Positions 25,704 through 34,036 of a stretch of 64,000 bases of DNA are shown here, piece after piece. The DNA lies in assembly GCF_000383955.1 (NCBI RefSeq), contig NZ_KB913013.1, positions 5,227,694 to 5,291,693 of the forward strand, written 5' to 3'. Both the position numbers and the translations under genes were made by a program. The notes below the pieces were generated by a model. It was not told the origin of the DNA. It searched no databases and was given only the letters and a program-made list of their open reading frames with translations. The DNA is from Rudanella lutea DSM 19387 (GTDB taxonomy: Bacteria; Bacteroidota; Bacteroidia; Cytophagales; Spirosomataceae). Positions within the stretch are counted from its first letter, which is position 1. Each line of letters opens with the position of its first letter.

Positions 25704-25711
25704 TTACTGTT

Positions 25712-26671
25712 ATGCTTAGCCGCGTTGCCAACTCTATCTATTGGATGAACCGCTACATCGAGCGGGCCGAAAATTACGCCCGGTTTATGAGCGTTAATTT
25801 CAATCTGGCCCTCGATTTGCCCCCCAACGTAGCGCAGCAGTGGGAGCCTTTGTTGATCGCTACGGCCGACAATTACCTGTTTTACCAGTACTTCACGGAG
25901 CCCTCACGCGAGAACGTAATCGAGTTTCTGACGTTTGATAAGCGAAACCCCAACTCGATTGTGTCGTCGTTGAGCAACGCCCGCGAAAACGCCCGCACCG
26001 TACGCGAAACCATCTCAAAAGAGATGTGGGAAAACCTCAATCAGCTGTACCTGATGGTGCGCGATGCCGGTAGTCAGCATACCGATTGGCCGCAGAACCG
26101 GATGCAGGATTTTCTGGCCGATGTGCGCAATGGTACGCAGTTGTTTTACGGCGTGATTGACGCTACCGTGACCCGCAACGAGGCCTGGCATTTCGGGCGG
26201 CTGGGCCGGTTTCTGGAACGGGCCGATAAAACGTCGCGGTTTCTGGATGTGAAATATTTTACCCTCTTCCCCGAAGATGAAGACGGCTCTACGCTCGACC
26301 TGATGATCTGGTCGTCGGTGCTCAAATCGGTGTCGGCCTACAATATGTACCGGCAGCAACACCGGCACCTGACCCCCGAAAACATCATTAATTTCCTGAT
26401 TCTCGATAAGCTCTTTCCGCGGGCGGTGGCGCACTGCATCCGGCAGGCCGAATTGTCGCTCTACGAAATCTCGTCAAATAACGCGGCCAACGGCTACACC
26501 AACCCCGCCGAGCGCATGATGAGTAAACTCCGGGCCGAAATCGAATTCACCGAAACAACCGATATCCTCAAAGCCGGACTCCACCAGTACCTCGACCGTT
26601 TCCAGACCCGCTGCAACGAAGTCGGCAACGCGATCTACGAAACGTACTTCGACCTGAAGCCGGTGGAATAA
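25712..26671 (+). CDS. alpha-E domain protein (DUF403)
   Basis: 319 residues, all-helical. Starts MLSRVANSIYWMNRYIERAENYARF, the family signature, and continues with GRFLERADKTSRFLDVKYF. In most genomes an alpha-E gene is next to a circularly permuted ATP-grasp gene (and often a transglutaminase), thought to build or tag peptides. Neither is adjacent here. The chosen ATG at 25712 begins the conserved domain; the longer frame would translate the hairpin. It follows a radical SAM gene, but the hairpin between them argues against simple co-expression. Confidence 0.9.
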   Translation: MLSRVANSIYWMNRYIERAENYARFMSVNFNLALDLPPNVAQQWEPLLIATADNYLFYQYFTEPSRENVIEFLTFDKRNPNSIVSSLSNARENARTVRETISKEMWENLNQLYLMVRDAGSQHTDWPQNRMQDFLADVRNGTQLFYGVIDATVTRNEAWHFGRLGRFLERADKTSRFLDVKYFTLFPEDEDGSTLDLMIWSSVLKSVSAYNMYRQQHRHLTPENIINFLILDKLFPRAVAHCIRQAELSLYEISSNNAANGYTNPAERMMSKLRAEIEFTETTDILKAGLHQYLDRFQTRCNEVGNAIYETYFDLKPVE

Positions 26672-26758
26672 GGGATAAAAGGGAAAAAGGAGGAGAGGGT
26701 TGTTAGCACTTTTCCCTTTCCTCCCTCCTCCCTTTCGTCCTCTTCTTCCCCCTTCTCC
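26672..26758. repeat. polypurine/polypyrimidine modular inverted repeat
   Basis: Left 26672-26699 is almost pure purine (GGGAAAAAGGAGGAGAGGG); right 26710-26758 almost pure pyrimidine (TTTTCCCTTTCCTCCCTCC...). They pair imperfectly across about 10 nt. Between convergent genes, so probably a terminator. Confidence 0.6.
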
Positions 26759-27532
26759 TTAATTAAAAAACGGAAACGTCACCGCTACGAATGGCATGCC
26801 GGTGCGGTGGCGGAAACGGCGGTTACCGTCGATAGGGCGGATGTCGCGGAGGCTCATTTCGGCGGTTTGCCATTGGTAGCCGCCTTTGATACTGAGCCGT
26901 TGCCCTACCCGAACGCGCGCGTACAACTCAGCAGCCAGGTTGCCAATATCGTTATCGCCCAGTAGGCGCACACTGCCCCGCGTCGGTTTAAATGACTGCA
27001 GGCGGTTGTCGCCCGTGAAGTACACCAGCGAGTCGACGCCAGCGCGGCTACTCTCCACTTTATACGCACCGGTAGAGGCAATCATGCGTCCTACGCGGGT
27101 TTTGCCAATCGTCAGGCCGAAAAGGTCGGCGCTACCGCCCAGTTCAACGGGGCCGAGCTGTACCTGTACCCGGATGCCGAAATTGAGCGACGTATTGGTA
27201 ATAAAATCGAACCGGGCCGTATCGATCGTGGCCGGTGTAAGGGGGGCACCCAGGGCCTCGAAACCCGTTTTGCCGCGTGTGAGGCTGGCCGGTGCCGAAT
27301 ACAGATTCAGATTGTCGCCGTAGAATTTGGCTAGCCGGGAAGTCCAGCCGACAGAAATTACTCTGTTTCGGCCGATGTTCATCAGCTGAAAATACGTGAG
27401 CGATGGGGCGTAATTATCTTTTTTAAACGCAAACCCGACATCGAGGCCGCTCCGGATACGGGTCGAGACAGGGCCTTGCGCGTAAGCCTGTATGCTCAGT
27501 AAAGCGCACAGGACTAACAGGATTTTTTTCAT
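26759..27532 (-). CDS. outer-membrane beta-barrel-like secreted protein
   Basis: 257 residues with signal peptide MKKILLVLCALLSIQAYAQ. Repeated amphipathic beta strands with aromatic ends (SLTYFQLMNIG, ISVGWTSRLAKF, LNFGIRVQVQLGPVELGGSADLFGL) and a final strand ending in Phe (VAVTFPFFN) fit an outer-membrane barrel of the Bacteroidota porin type. No family named. Alone on its strand between a polypurine hairpin and a 249-bp spacer. Confidence 0.75.
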   Translation of the reverse strand: MKKILLVLCALLSIQAYAQGPVSTRIRSGLDVGFAFKKDNYAPSLTYFQLMNIGRNRVISVGWTSRLAKFYGDNLNLYSAPASLTRGKTGFEALGAPLTPATIDTARFDFITNTSLNFGIRVQVQLGPVELGGSADLFGLTIGKTRVGRMIASTGAYKVESSRAGVDSLVYFTGDNRLQSFKPTRGSVRLLGDNDIGNLAAELYARVRVGQRLSIKGGYQWQTAEMSLRDIRPIDGNRRFRHRTGMPFVAVTFPFFN

Positions 27533-27710
27533 TCAGACGTACAGAATAGTTAGTCAATGCATCGCTCGTAGTCCATAATCGAGTGGGTTTCATCTGGATG
27601 GATGAGACCTTGACAGGCGGGATTGATCGGGATGAATCGAGCGTGTTAGTGGCAAATATAACCGTACTGTTCACATCATGGCCTATAATTTTACTGTATA
27701 GCCTGCCGGG

Positions 27711-27726
27711 TTCCGTACGTACGGAA
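27711..27726. promoter_or_regulatory. 16-bp perfect palindrome upstream of an SDR gene
   Basis: TTCCGTACGTACGGAA, 55 bp before the ATG at 27782. Possible operator. The rest of the 249-bp spacer 27533-27781 shows no gene to me. Confidence 0.4.
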
Positions 27727-27781
27727 AAGCAAACAATAGCCGACCGCCGGGGTTGGAGTCGTACACTAATCCTCTATTCGT

Positions 27782-28816
27782 ATGGCATTATCCTCCAACA
27801 AGACAGCCCTGCTTTGGGGCCTGGCGGGCCTTGGGGCCGTACTGGCCAGTCGGGCCGTGATGCGGCAGAGTCGTAAGATCGACTTTGCCGGTAAGCACGT
27901 CATCATTACCGGTGGGTCGCGGGGGCTGGGCCTGGTTCTGGCCCGTCAGCTGGTGGCCGAGGGCGCGCACCTGTCCATTTGTGCGCGTGATCCTTACGAA
28001 CTCGACCGCGCCCGCACTGAGCTGGAGCAGCAGGGTGGCCGGGTGCTTACCTACGAATGCGATCTAACGAACAAAGAGGACATTGCGGCTTTTGTGTCGG
28101 CAGCCCGCGCCCATCTGGGGCCTGTAGATGTACTCATCAACAATGCCGGGGTGATAATGGTCACGCCGTTTGCCAATGCCGCTGAAGAAGACTATCAGGA
28201 TGCCCTGGCGACCAACTTTTGGGCAGCTTACCACATGATACAGGCCGTATTGCCCGATATGCGCCAACGTCGGGCGGGGCGTATTGTCAATGTGGCCTCG
28301 TTTGGGGGCAAGGTAGCGGCTCCGCACCTGTCGCCTTATGTAACCAGCAAATTTGCGTTGGTCGGTTTCTCGGAGAGCATCCGGGCCGAACTCAAACGCG
28401 ACGGTATATTCGTAACGACGATCTGCCCCGGTCTGATTCGGACGGGGAGTCCACGCAACGCGATTGTGAAAGGGCAGCACGAAAAAGAGTACGCCTGGTT
28501 CAAGATCGGGGACTCACTGCCGGGCCTGACCACCAGCGCCGAAGACTGCGCGAGCCAGATTATTGATGCCTGCCGACATGGCGAGGCCGAGCGGGTGGTG
28601 ACCGTGATGGCCAAAGTGGGTACGGCCTTGCAGGGGTTGTCGCCCAGTCTCATGGCCGAAACCCTGACGCTCATCAACGACTTACTGCCCGACCCGGCTC
28701 CGAGCCTGGAGGGTAACCAACGGGCATTTGGTGCGGGCAAGGAAACACCCATCAGCCAGTCGGTGCTGACGACTCTGACGGATCAGGCAGCCCAGAAAAA
28801 TAATCAGACAGTCTGA
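27782..28816 (+). CDS. membrane-anchored SDR family oxidoreductase
   Basis: 344 residues, longer than classical SDRs because of an N-terminal hydrophobic helix (about 8-26, ALLWGLAGLGAVLASRAV) and a C-terminal tail. Rossmann motif TGGSRGLG at 43-50, NNAG at 120-123, catalytic S173, Y186-x-x-x-K190. CARD after beta 2 suggests NADP(H) preference. Resembles membrane-associated reductases of lipid-type substrates; substrate unknown. Start at 27782 immediately precedes the hydrophobic segment. A palindrome lies upstream. Confidence 0.88.
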   Translation: MALSSNKTALLWGLAGLGAVLASRAVMRQSRKIDFAGKHVIITGGSRGLGLVLARQLVAEGAHLSICARDPYELDRARTELEQQGGRVLTYECDLTNKEDIAAFVSAARAHLGPVDVLINNAGVIMVTPFANAAEEDYQDALATNFWAAYHMIQAVLPDMRQRRAGRIVNVASFGGKVAAPHLSPYVTSKFALVGFSESIRAELKRDGIFVTTICPGLIRTGSPRNAIVKGQHEKEYAWFKIGDSLPGLTTSAEDCASQIIDACRHGEAERVVTVMAKVGTALQGLSPSLMAETLTLINDLLPDPAPSLEGNQRAFGAGKETPISQSVLTTLTDQAAQKNNQTV

Positions 28817-28902
28817 CGAATGCTGGGACGGAGACGACCGTCTGGAGGGTAAGTTGTTCTATGTTTTTGGTAGTAAGCAGTATCTTGCAAGCCTAAATCT
28901 AA

Positions 28903-28994
28903 ACTGGACGTTAGATGTTGGACATTAGACGTTAGACCTACTACTATTCTGTAGTCAGGTCAAACATCTAATGTCTAACGTCCGAATGTCCAGT
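28903..28994. repeat. TTAGAC-type modular inverted repeat, copy 2
   Basis: Arms 28903-28939 and 28957-28994. Words ACTGGACGTTAGATG, TTGGACATTAGACG and TTAGACCT alternate; the loop has CTAC-tattct-GTAG. Shares words and TTCTGTAGT with 9610-9707. Sits between an SDR gene and a DinB gene. Confidence 0.7.
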
Positions 28995-29032
28995 ACTGAA
29001 CCAGCATTCACATTGCTCTAAAACCGAACATC

Positions 29033-29539
29033 ATGCCCGAAGTATGGCTCCGGGGGGCACTGCCCCATGTACCGGCCCTCCTCCAGCCGGTTGCTCATGC
29101 GCTCTTGCAGGCCCGCGAAGAGTTAAACGAATTGATGGCTGACTTTCCGGACGAATCGTTGTGGGAACGCCCGGCGGGGCTGGCCTCCGTGGGGTTTCAC
29201 CTGCAACATCTGACGGGCGTTCTCGACCGGTTGCTTACCTACGCCCGTGCTGAGGGGCTCACGCCCGACCAACTGGCTTACCTGGCTGCCGAGGGAAAAC
29301 CCGATGTGTCGATTCGGGCCGGTGGATTGGTAGAAGCATTCAGCGCACAGGTCGACCGGGCGCTGGTGCAGTTGCGAACCACCGATGAGGCTACACTGAC
29401 CGAGTTTCGGGGTGTGGGCCGGGCGGGCCTGCCCTCCACGGTGCTGGGCTTGCTGGTGCATTCGGCCGAGCATACCATGCGGCATTTGGGGCAGTTGCTC
29501 GTCACGGTTCGCGTGCTTGCCGAACGTAAGGCAGCCTGA
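29033..29539 (+). CDS. DinB-like putative metal-dependent protein
   Basis: 168 residues, four-helix DinB/YfiT type. Histidines expected to bind metal occur in GFHLQHLTGVLDRLLTYA and HSAEHTMRHLGQL. The family includes mycothiol- or bacillithiol-dependent transferases; the activity here is unknown. Followed after 19 bp by a small gene on the same strand, probably one operon. Confidence 0.85.
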   Translation: MPEVWLRGALPHVPALLQPVAHALLQAREELNELMADFPDESLWERPAGLASVGFHLQHLTGVLDRLLTYARAEGLTPDQLAYLAAEGKPDVSIRAGGLVEAFSAQVDRALVQLRTTDEATLTEFRGVGRAGLPSTVLGLLVHSAEHTMRHLGQLLVTVRVLAERKAA

Positions 29540-29558
29540 CCGTGTTTTCTCTGTACCC

Positions 29559-29804
29559 ATGGAAACCGAACCCAATACCCGGCATAGCGCTCAGCTGCCA
29601 CCCCTGCGTTTTTCGCTCAACCTGCTGTACGTAGGTCGGATGTTGCTGGGGATGTCTGCCGACAAACCGCTGCTGGCCGACGAAGCCGTGGAGGCTATTG
29701 ATGAATACATTGAGGCCGTTACCGACGAGCTGGCTGCGACCGAGCTGGTTCACGAAGCGGCCCTGCTGGTGGGCGATACCCTGCCCGACGAGCCCCAACC
29801 TTAA
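29559..29804 (+). CDS. small acidic hypothetical protein
   Basis: 81 residues (METEPNTRHSAQL...). Helical, strongly acidic in the C-terminal half (ADEAVEAIDEYIEAVTDELAATEL). No family known to me. The ATG at 29559 was chosen because the longer frame overlaps the DinB gene in another frame. Its stop codon directly abuts the stop of the convergent EcsC gene (no base between), so no terminator fits there. Confidence 0.65.
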   Translation: METEPNTRHSAQLPPLRFSLNLLYVGRMLLGMSADKPLLADEAVEAIDEYIEAVTDELAATELVHEAALLVGDTLPDEPQP

Positions 29805-30545
29805 CTACTCAATAGCCCGTCGGCTGGCCCAACGCATACGATAGGCCATCATGGCGGTTTCGCCCAACTGATCGAGCAACCGCCAGTTGGCCACTACGCC
29901 CACTACGGCCCCAATGCCCGGCACGAGCTGGAGCATTTTGGCGAGGTCGATATAGTCGCGGTATTCCTGCTGAAACGTTTGCCAGTCGAACTGATGAATG
30001 TCGTCGGGGAGGGTAGCCGCAAACTCATGCCATTGTTCCATATGGGCAAAAACGGCCCGTCGGCGCTCCTGACTCGAAAACGCAAGCTGGAAAATATGCA
30101 GCACGAAGAGCCGCTCGCGGTAATCGCTCACGTCGTACCCGTAGAGAGCCGCAATGTCGTAGAGCATCTTCATTTTAAGGCTCAGTAGCAACGGAAAGTC
30201 GGCCAGGCCGAGCAAGATGCCACCCGCGCCCGTTACGCCCCCTTCGGCCGCGCCCACCCGTTTGTACCACACAATCCGGTTACGGACAGCTTCCTCTTTT
30301 CGTTCGAGCTGCGTTTCGGCCGAGGGTGATGGGGCCGTAAACTCTGATCCGGCCAGAACGGCCCGCGTCATGTGTTTGATGGCCCCCGTAATGAGGTCGT
30401 GTATCCGTTGGGGAATGAGTCGGTTAACCCGGTTTTGCAGGCCTTTGGAGAGTCGGTTGGTCAGCGAAGGCGGCTGCCGCATCTGGTGTTGCCATACCGA
30501 CAGCTCGCCCAGCGCATGTGTGTCGTAAAGTGGAGTGGCTGGCAT
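29805..30545 (-). CDS. EcsC family protein
   Basis: 246 residues. The EcsC signature is visible: EEAVRNRIVWYKRVGAAEGGVTGAGGILLGLADFPLLLSLKMKMLYDIAALYGYD, then VPGIGAVVGVVANWRLLDQLGETAMMAYRMRW. Hydrophobic helices suggest membrane association. Named after a gene near the Bacillus Ecs transporter; molecular function not established. No ABC transporter is beside it. Promoter at 30580. Confidence 0.88.
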   Translation of the reverse strand: MPATPLYDTHALGELSVWQHQMRQPPSLTNRLSKGLQNRVNRLIPQRIHDLITGAIKHMTRAVLAGSEFTAPSPSAETQLERKEEAVRNRIVWYKRVGAAEGGVTGAGGILLGLADFPLLLSLKMKMLYDIAALYGYDVSDYRERLFVLHIFQLAFSSQERRRAVFAHMEQWHEFAATLPDDIHQFDWQTFQQEYRDYIDLAKMLQLVPGIGAVVGVVANWRLLDQLGETAMMAYRMRWASRRAIE

Positions 30546-30579
30546 GTGATTTTCGGATAGTAACTACAAAATTCTCACC

Positions 30580-30587
30580 CAAAGGTA
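30580..30587 (-). promoter_or_regulatory. promoter -7 element for the EcsC gene
   Basis: Minus-strand TACCTTTG, 34 nt before the ATG at 30545. Confidence 0.55.
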
Positions 30588-30808
30588 GGGGAGCGGTACG
30601 CTATGGTATAAACGGATTTGAGACCCGGATAGGCGGACTGAATTGGGTTTATAGCGGCTGCTTCAAACCAGAAACGCTAAACTAAAAACCATAAACAACT
30701 TTCAGAAAGCCCGTAAACTCTTTTTCGGGCGGGCGACCGGGAAAACCACAGGTCCAAATCGTTGAAGAAGTACTACTCAACAACCTCAATTAACCACCCT
30801 ACAACCTC

Positions 30809-31420
30809 ATGGCAACCCTAAATGATGATCTGCACGGCAACGCACCCGACAACTCGCCGGTGGCATTGCTCATCATCGACATGCTCAACGATCTGGAGTT
30901 TCCCGAAGGCCCGCAGTTTCTGGAACCCACGCTGGCCGCAGCCCGGCAGATTGGGCAGTTGAAACAACAGGCTAAGGCGCTGAATATCCCGGTGGTGTAT
31001 GTCAATGATAATTTCGGTCGGTGGCAATCCGATATTAACGACGTAGTGAACCACTGCCTGCACGACGGCGTGCGCGGGGAGCCGGTTGTGCAACTACTCA
31101 AACCCGAAGCCGACGATTATGTGGTACTCAAACCCAAGCATTCGGCTTTTTATGCCACTACCCTCGATGCCCTGCTCGAATACCTCAAGGCTGAGCGGCT
31201 CATTCTGACCGGTATCAGTGCCGATTTGTGCGTGTTATTTGCTGCCAATGATGCCTATATGCGTGATTTTCGGCTGAACGTACCCGCTGATTGCGTTGCG
31301 GCTGGTTCGCCCGACGATACACGGGCGGCCCTCGCGTACATGCAGCGGGTGCTCAAAGCCGACACCACCCCAGCAGCCGAGCTGGATCTGGCTGCGCTAC
31401 TCCCGACCGAGGCTCAATAG
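30809..31420 (+). CDS. isochorismatase-fold cysteine hydrolase
   Basis: 203 residues. Catalytic triad candidates: D24 in LLIIDMLND, K108 or K110 in VLKPKHSAFYAT, and C141 in GISADLCVLFAAND. Members hydrolyse isochorismate, nicotinamide or N-carbamoyl compounds; nothing here selects one. Cytoplasmic, single gene. Followed by a 308-bp spacer holding a modular hairpin. Confidence 0.88.
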   Translation: MATLNDDLHGNAPDNSPVALLIIDMLNDLEFPEGPQFLEPTLAAARQIGQLKQQAKALNIPVVYVNDNFGRWQSDINDVVNHCLHDGVRGEPVVQLLKPEADDYVVLKPKHSAFYATTLDALLEYLKAERLILTGISADLCVLFAANDAYMRDFRLNVPADCVAAGSPDDTRAALAYMQRVLKADTTPAAELDLAALLPTEAQ

Positions 31421-31728
31421 GGTCTTGATTTGAAAGGGTCTGTCGGTTTGTTCAGCAACTCGTTTTCAGATACCAAATTGCGTGAAACATTAAACCAGAA
31501 ACTTAATACTGGAGAATTAAGGAATTAGCACGCGGATGATACGGATTAGGCTAATTTTCGCGGATTTATACAGCGAATCGGCGTATATCTGTCCAATCCG
31601 CGTCATCCGCGTGCTATTGATATGATTGGCTGATTGAATTGGTATTTTTTGCTGGACAAATGTCTGGTACTGAGAACCAGAAACATTAAACCGAAACCAA
31701 TACCTGGCTATCATTACCATTTTGTTAC
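31421..31728. other. 308-bp spacer with an inverted repeat and a repeated phrase
   Basis: Holds the hairpin 31526-31616 and, on either side, two related phrases (GAAACATTAAACCAGAAAC near 31482 and AGAAACATTAAACCGAAAC near 31679). I see no gene in it. The region near 31720 may carry the GH1 promoter but has no exact TAnnTTTG. Confidence 0.5.
31526..31616. repeat. ATCCGCG-type modular inverted repeat
   Basis: Arms 31526-31547 and 31595-31616 match in 20 of 22 positions. Words such as GCGGATGA and ATCCGCGT are repeated within the arms. Sits in a 308-bp spacer between two plus genes; likely terminator for the upstream hydrolase gene. Confidence 0.65.
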
Positions 31729-33174
31729 GTGCAATCGATTTGCCGACAGTATGCGTTAGACAAGAAACCCTTGCCTGTTTTGTCGACGCACACCCACCCA
31801 CAACCCCCACTTCAAAAGGCCGATTTTGGCCCCGAATTCGTTTGGGGTACGGCCACCGCTGCTTTCCAGATCGAAGGGGCGGTTGACCGGGATGGGCGCA
31901 CGCCTTCTATCTGGGACACGTTTTCGCGCCAGCCGGGCAAAATCAAAACGGGCGATACGGCCGACCTCGCCTGTTTGTTCTACGATCATTACGAGGCCGA
32001 TTTACAACTCCACAAAACCCTTGGTTTCACCCATTTCAGGTTCTCGCTGTCGTGGTCGCGGATACTGCCGATGGGGGTAGGTCCGGGGCAGGGCGGTGTC
32101 GTCAACGAAGCTGGTCTGGCCTTTTACGACCGCCTGATTGACCGCTGTCTGGCGTTGGGAATCACCCCCTGGATTACGTTGTACCATTGGGACTTGCCCC
32201 AGGCCCTCGAAGATAGGGGTGGCTGGCGCAATCGGCAGGTTGTTGAGTGGTTTGGGGCGTTTGCCGACGTCTGTACCCGCGCCTTTGGCCACAAGGTAAA
32301 GCACTGGATCATTCTGAACGAGCCGCTGGCTTTTTCGGTGCTGGGATACTGCACAGGGCAGCACGCGCCCGGTCGGCGGGGCATCTGGGGCCTTCTGCCG
32401 GTGATTCATCACGTGGCGCTGGCGCAGGCCGAAGGGGGCCGGGTGGTGCGGCAGAATGTGGCCGGAGCCGAGGTAGGCACTACATTTTCATGTTCGCCGG
32501 TGGAGCCGTTCACCGCTTCGGTGCGCGATGCCGGAGCCGCCCGCCGGGTCGATGCCCTTATGAATCGGCTGTTTATTGAGCCCGCTCTCGGCCTGGGTTA
32601 TCCCGTAGCCGACCTTCCGTTTCTGAAGGGCATCGCCCAGAAGTACACCCTGCCCGGCGATACCGAGCGGCTGGCGTTCGACTTCGACTTTGTGGGGTTG
32701 CAACATTACTTCCGGGCCGTGGTTGAGCATACCTATTTCATGCCGTACCTGTGGGCGCGGGAGGTGACTCCGCTTCGGCGGCAGGTGCCCCAACTCACCG
32801 AAATGGGCTGGGAGGTGTACCCTGAGAGTATGTACCGGATTCTGAAACAATTTGCGCAGTACGAAGGAGTACGCAAACTATATATTTCGGAGAGTGGTGC
32901 GGCCTTTTACGATCGGCTGGTCAAAGGCGTCGTCGACGATCCGGCCCGGATTCAGTACCACCAGGATTACCTCTTGCAAACCCGGCGGGCCCGGTCAGAA
33001 GGGGTGCCTGTAGAAGGGTACTTCGTCTGGACGTTTCTCGACAACTTTGAGTGGGCCGAGGGGTTTCGGCCGCGTTTTGGGCTAGTCTACGTCGATTTTC
33101 GGACACAGGCGCGCATTGTGAAAGCATCCGGGCACTGGTTTAGCCGGTTGCTGAACAGCACGCGGCCGCTCTGA
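31729..33174 (+). CDS. glycoside hydrolase family 1 beta-glucosidase-like enzyme
   Basis: 481 residues from the GTG at 31729; no ATG lies near the domain start and the true start is uncertain by about 30 residues. The family core begins at FGPEFVWGTATAAFQIEGA. Acid/base E198 is in ILNEPLAFS and nucleophile E388 in YISESGAA, where the usual ENG reads ESG. Sugar-binding positions WDLPQALEDRGGW and FVWTFLDNFEWAEGF are present. Retaining beta-glycosidase of the cytoplasm. Not near other sugar genes; specificity unknown. Confidence 0.9.
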   Translation: MQSICRQYALDKKPLPVLSTHTHPQPPLQKADFGPEFVWGTATAAFQIEGAVDRDGRTPSIWDTFSRQPGKIKTGDTADLACLFYDHYEADLQLHKTLGFTHFRFSLSWSRILPMGVGPGQGGVVNEAGLAFYDRLIDRCLALGITPWITLYHWDLPQALEDRGGWRNRQVVEWFGAFADVCTRAFGHKVKHWIILNEPLAFSVLGYCTGQHAPGRRGIWGLLPVIHHVALAQAEGGRVVRQNVAGAEVGTTFSCSPVEPFTASVRDAGAARRVDALMNRLFIEPALGLGYPVADLPFLKGIAQKYTLPGDTERLAFDFDFVGLQHYFRAVVEHTYFMPYLWAREVTPLRRQVPQLTEMGWEVYPESMYRILKQFAQYEGVRKLYISESGAAFYDRLVKGVVDDPARIQYHQDYLLQTRRARSEGVPVEGYFVWTFLDNFEWAEGFRPRFGLVYVDFRTQARIVKASGHWFSRLLNSTRPL

Positions 33175-33217
33175 TTGGTAGAGCGGCCCCGTGGCACGTG
33201 GTTTTAGTCAGCCGGGC

Positions 33218-33958
33218 TTAGTACCGGATGGCCCAGTACGGGTTACGGTTGGCCTTGATACTGTCGTTAATGTGTTTCGTGAGCAACGACTCGTACTCGG
33301 TTTCCTTTATTTTCTTACCCTTCGCTTTGGGCAAAGCCAGTTCTTTCCCCACGGGCTTAAACTCTACTTTCACCGCTTCCAGAATCACGTCGCCCTCGTT
33401 AATGTCCAGCTCCATAATGAGGCCCGGCAGGCCAAAGTACCGCTCAGGCCCCGCCGGCACGGGAATATCCTGCGAAAACCAGGCGGCAATTTTCTGACCC
33501 CGGATCGGATCGGTGGTTTCGGCTTTCATGCACACGTAGCCGTTTACGTCTTTGATCTGATTCATCACTTTCCAGACCGGCGTACGCAGGGAGTCTTCAA
33601 TGATGTACGTTTTGCCGAGCGTCTCGATAATGTCCGTCATGGTCTCTTTTTCGAAGTTGCGGCTGATAAAATAATCGTCTTGCCGCCACGACCAACGACC
33701 GTCGTCGCTTTGGGCCTGCTCGCTCTCGTAGGTAAACAGGCTGGCTTTCTCGTTGAAAACCAGCTTCATTTTTACCTTGTCTTCATCGTCGTTTTTCCAG
33801 GTCATGGCGGCCCGGTCTTTTTCTTCGCGGCTCAAAAAAGGGAGCCGCGCAATGATTTTGGTCCAGTGCGATTTGCGCTCGTAGGTCACAACGCCCTCGG
33901 TCTTCTGCGCAAAGCCAAGCGAGGTAGTCAGCAGAAGGAGAAGAATGGGTTTAAGCAT
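33218..33958 (-). CDS. GLPGLI family secreted protein
   Basis: 246 residues, signal peptide MLKPILLLLLTTSLGFAQ. The defining motif appears as YFGLPGLIMELDINEGD, preceded by AWFSQDIPVPAGP. GLPGLI proteins are Bacteroidota-specific and are usually next to a TonB-dependent receptor of the OMP_b-brl_3 kind, as here. Role unknown; probably periplasmic partner of the receptor. Separated from the receptor gene by a modular hairpin, so it may be expressed less or separately. Confidence 0.93.
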   Translation of the reverse strand: MLKPILLLLLTTSLGFAQKTEGVVTYERKSHWTKIIARLPFLSREEKDRAAMTWKNDDEDKVKMKLVFNEKASLFTYESEQAQSDDGRWSWRQDDYFISRNFEKETMTDIIETLGKTYIIEDSLRTPVWKVMNQIKDVNGYVCMKAETTDPIRGQKIAAWFSQDIPVPAGPERYFGLPGLIMELDINEGDVILEAVKVEFKPVGKELALPKAKGKKIKETEYESLLTKHINDSIKANRNPYWAIRY

Positions 33959-33971
33959 AGTTGATGTTTGT

Positions 33972-34036
33972 ATTGAGTGAATGAGTGAATGAGTGATTGA
34001 GTGTCTGTTGTTCGCTCAATCACGCATTCACTCAAT
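33972..34036. repeat. GAGTGAAT-type modular inverted repeat between receptor and GLPGLI genes
   Basis: Left 33972-34001, right 34015-34036. The left arm has one more 8-nt AATGAGTG word than the right. Ends at the receptor gene's stop codon. In-operon position suggests partial termination or messenger-end protection. Confidence 0.65.

Noticed and set aside
27684-27689. TATAAT before the SDR gene as a sigma-70 -10 box
   Set aside because: No TTGACA at proper spacing, and Bacteroidota promoters use TAnnTTTG.
31729-31731. GTG start for the GH1 enzyme
   Set aside because: Not rejected outright: kept as the only upstream option, but the 30 residues before the domain are unlike the family, so the true start is uncertain.
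8267-34036. Repeated short words read as a CRISPR array
   Set aside because: No regular repeat/spacer periodicity, no cas genes; the words form hairpin arms.
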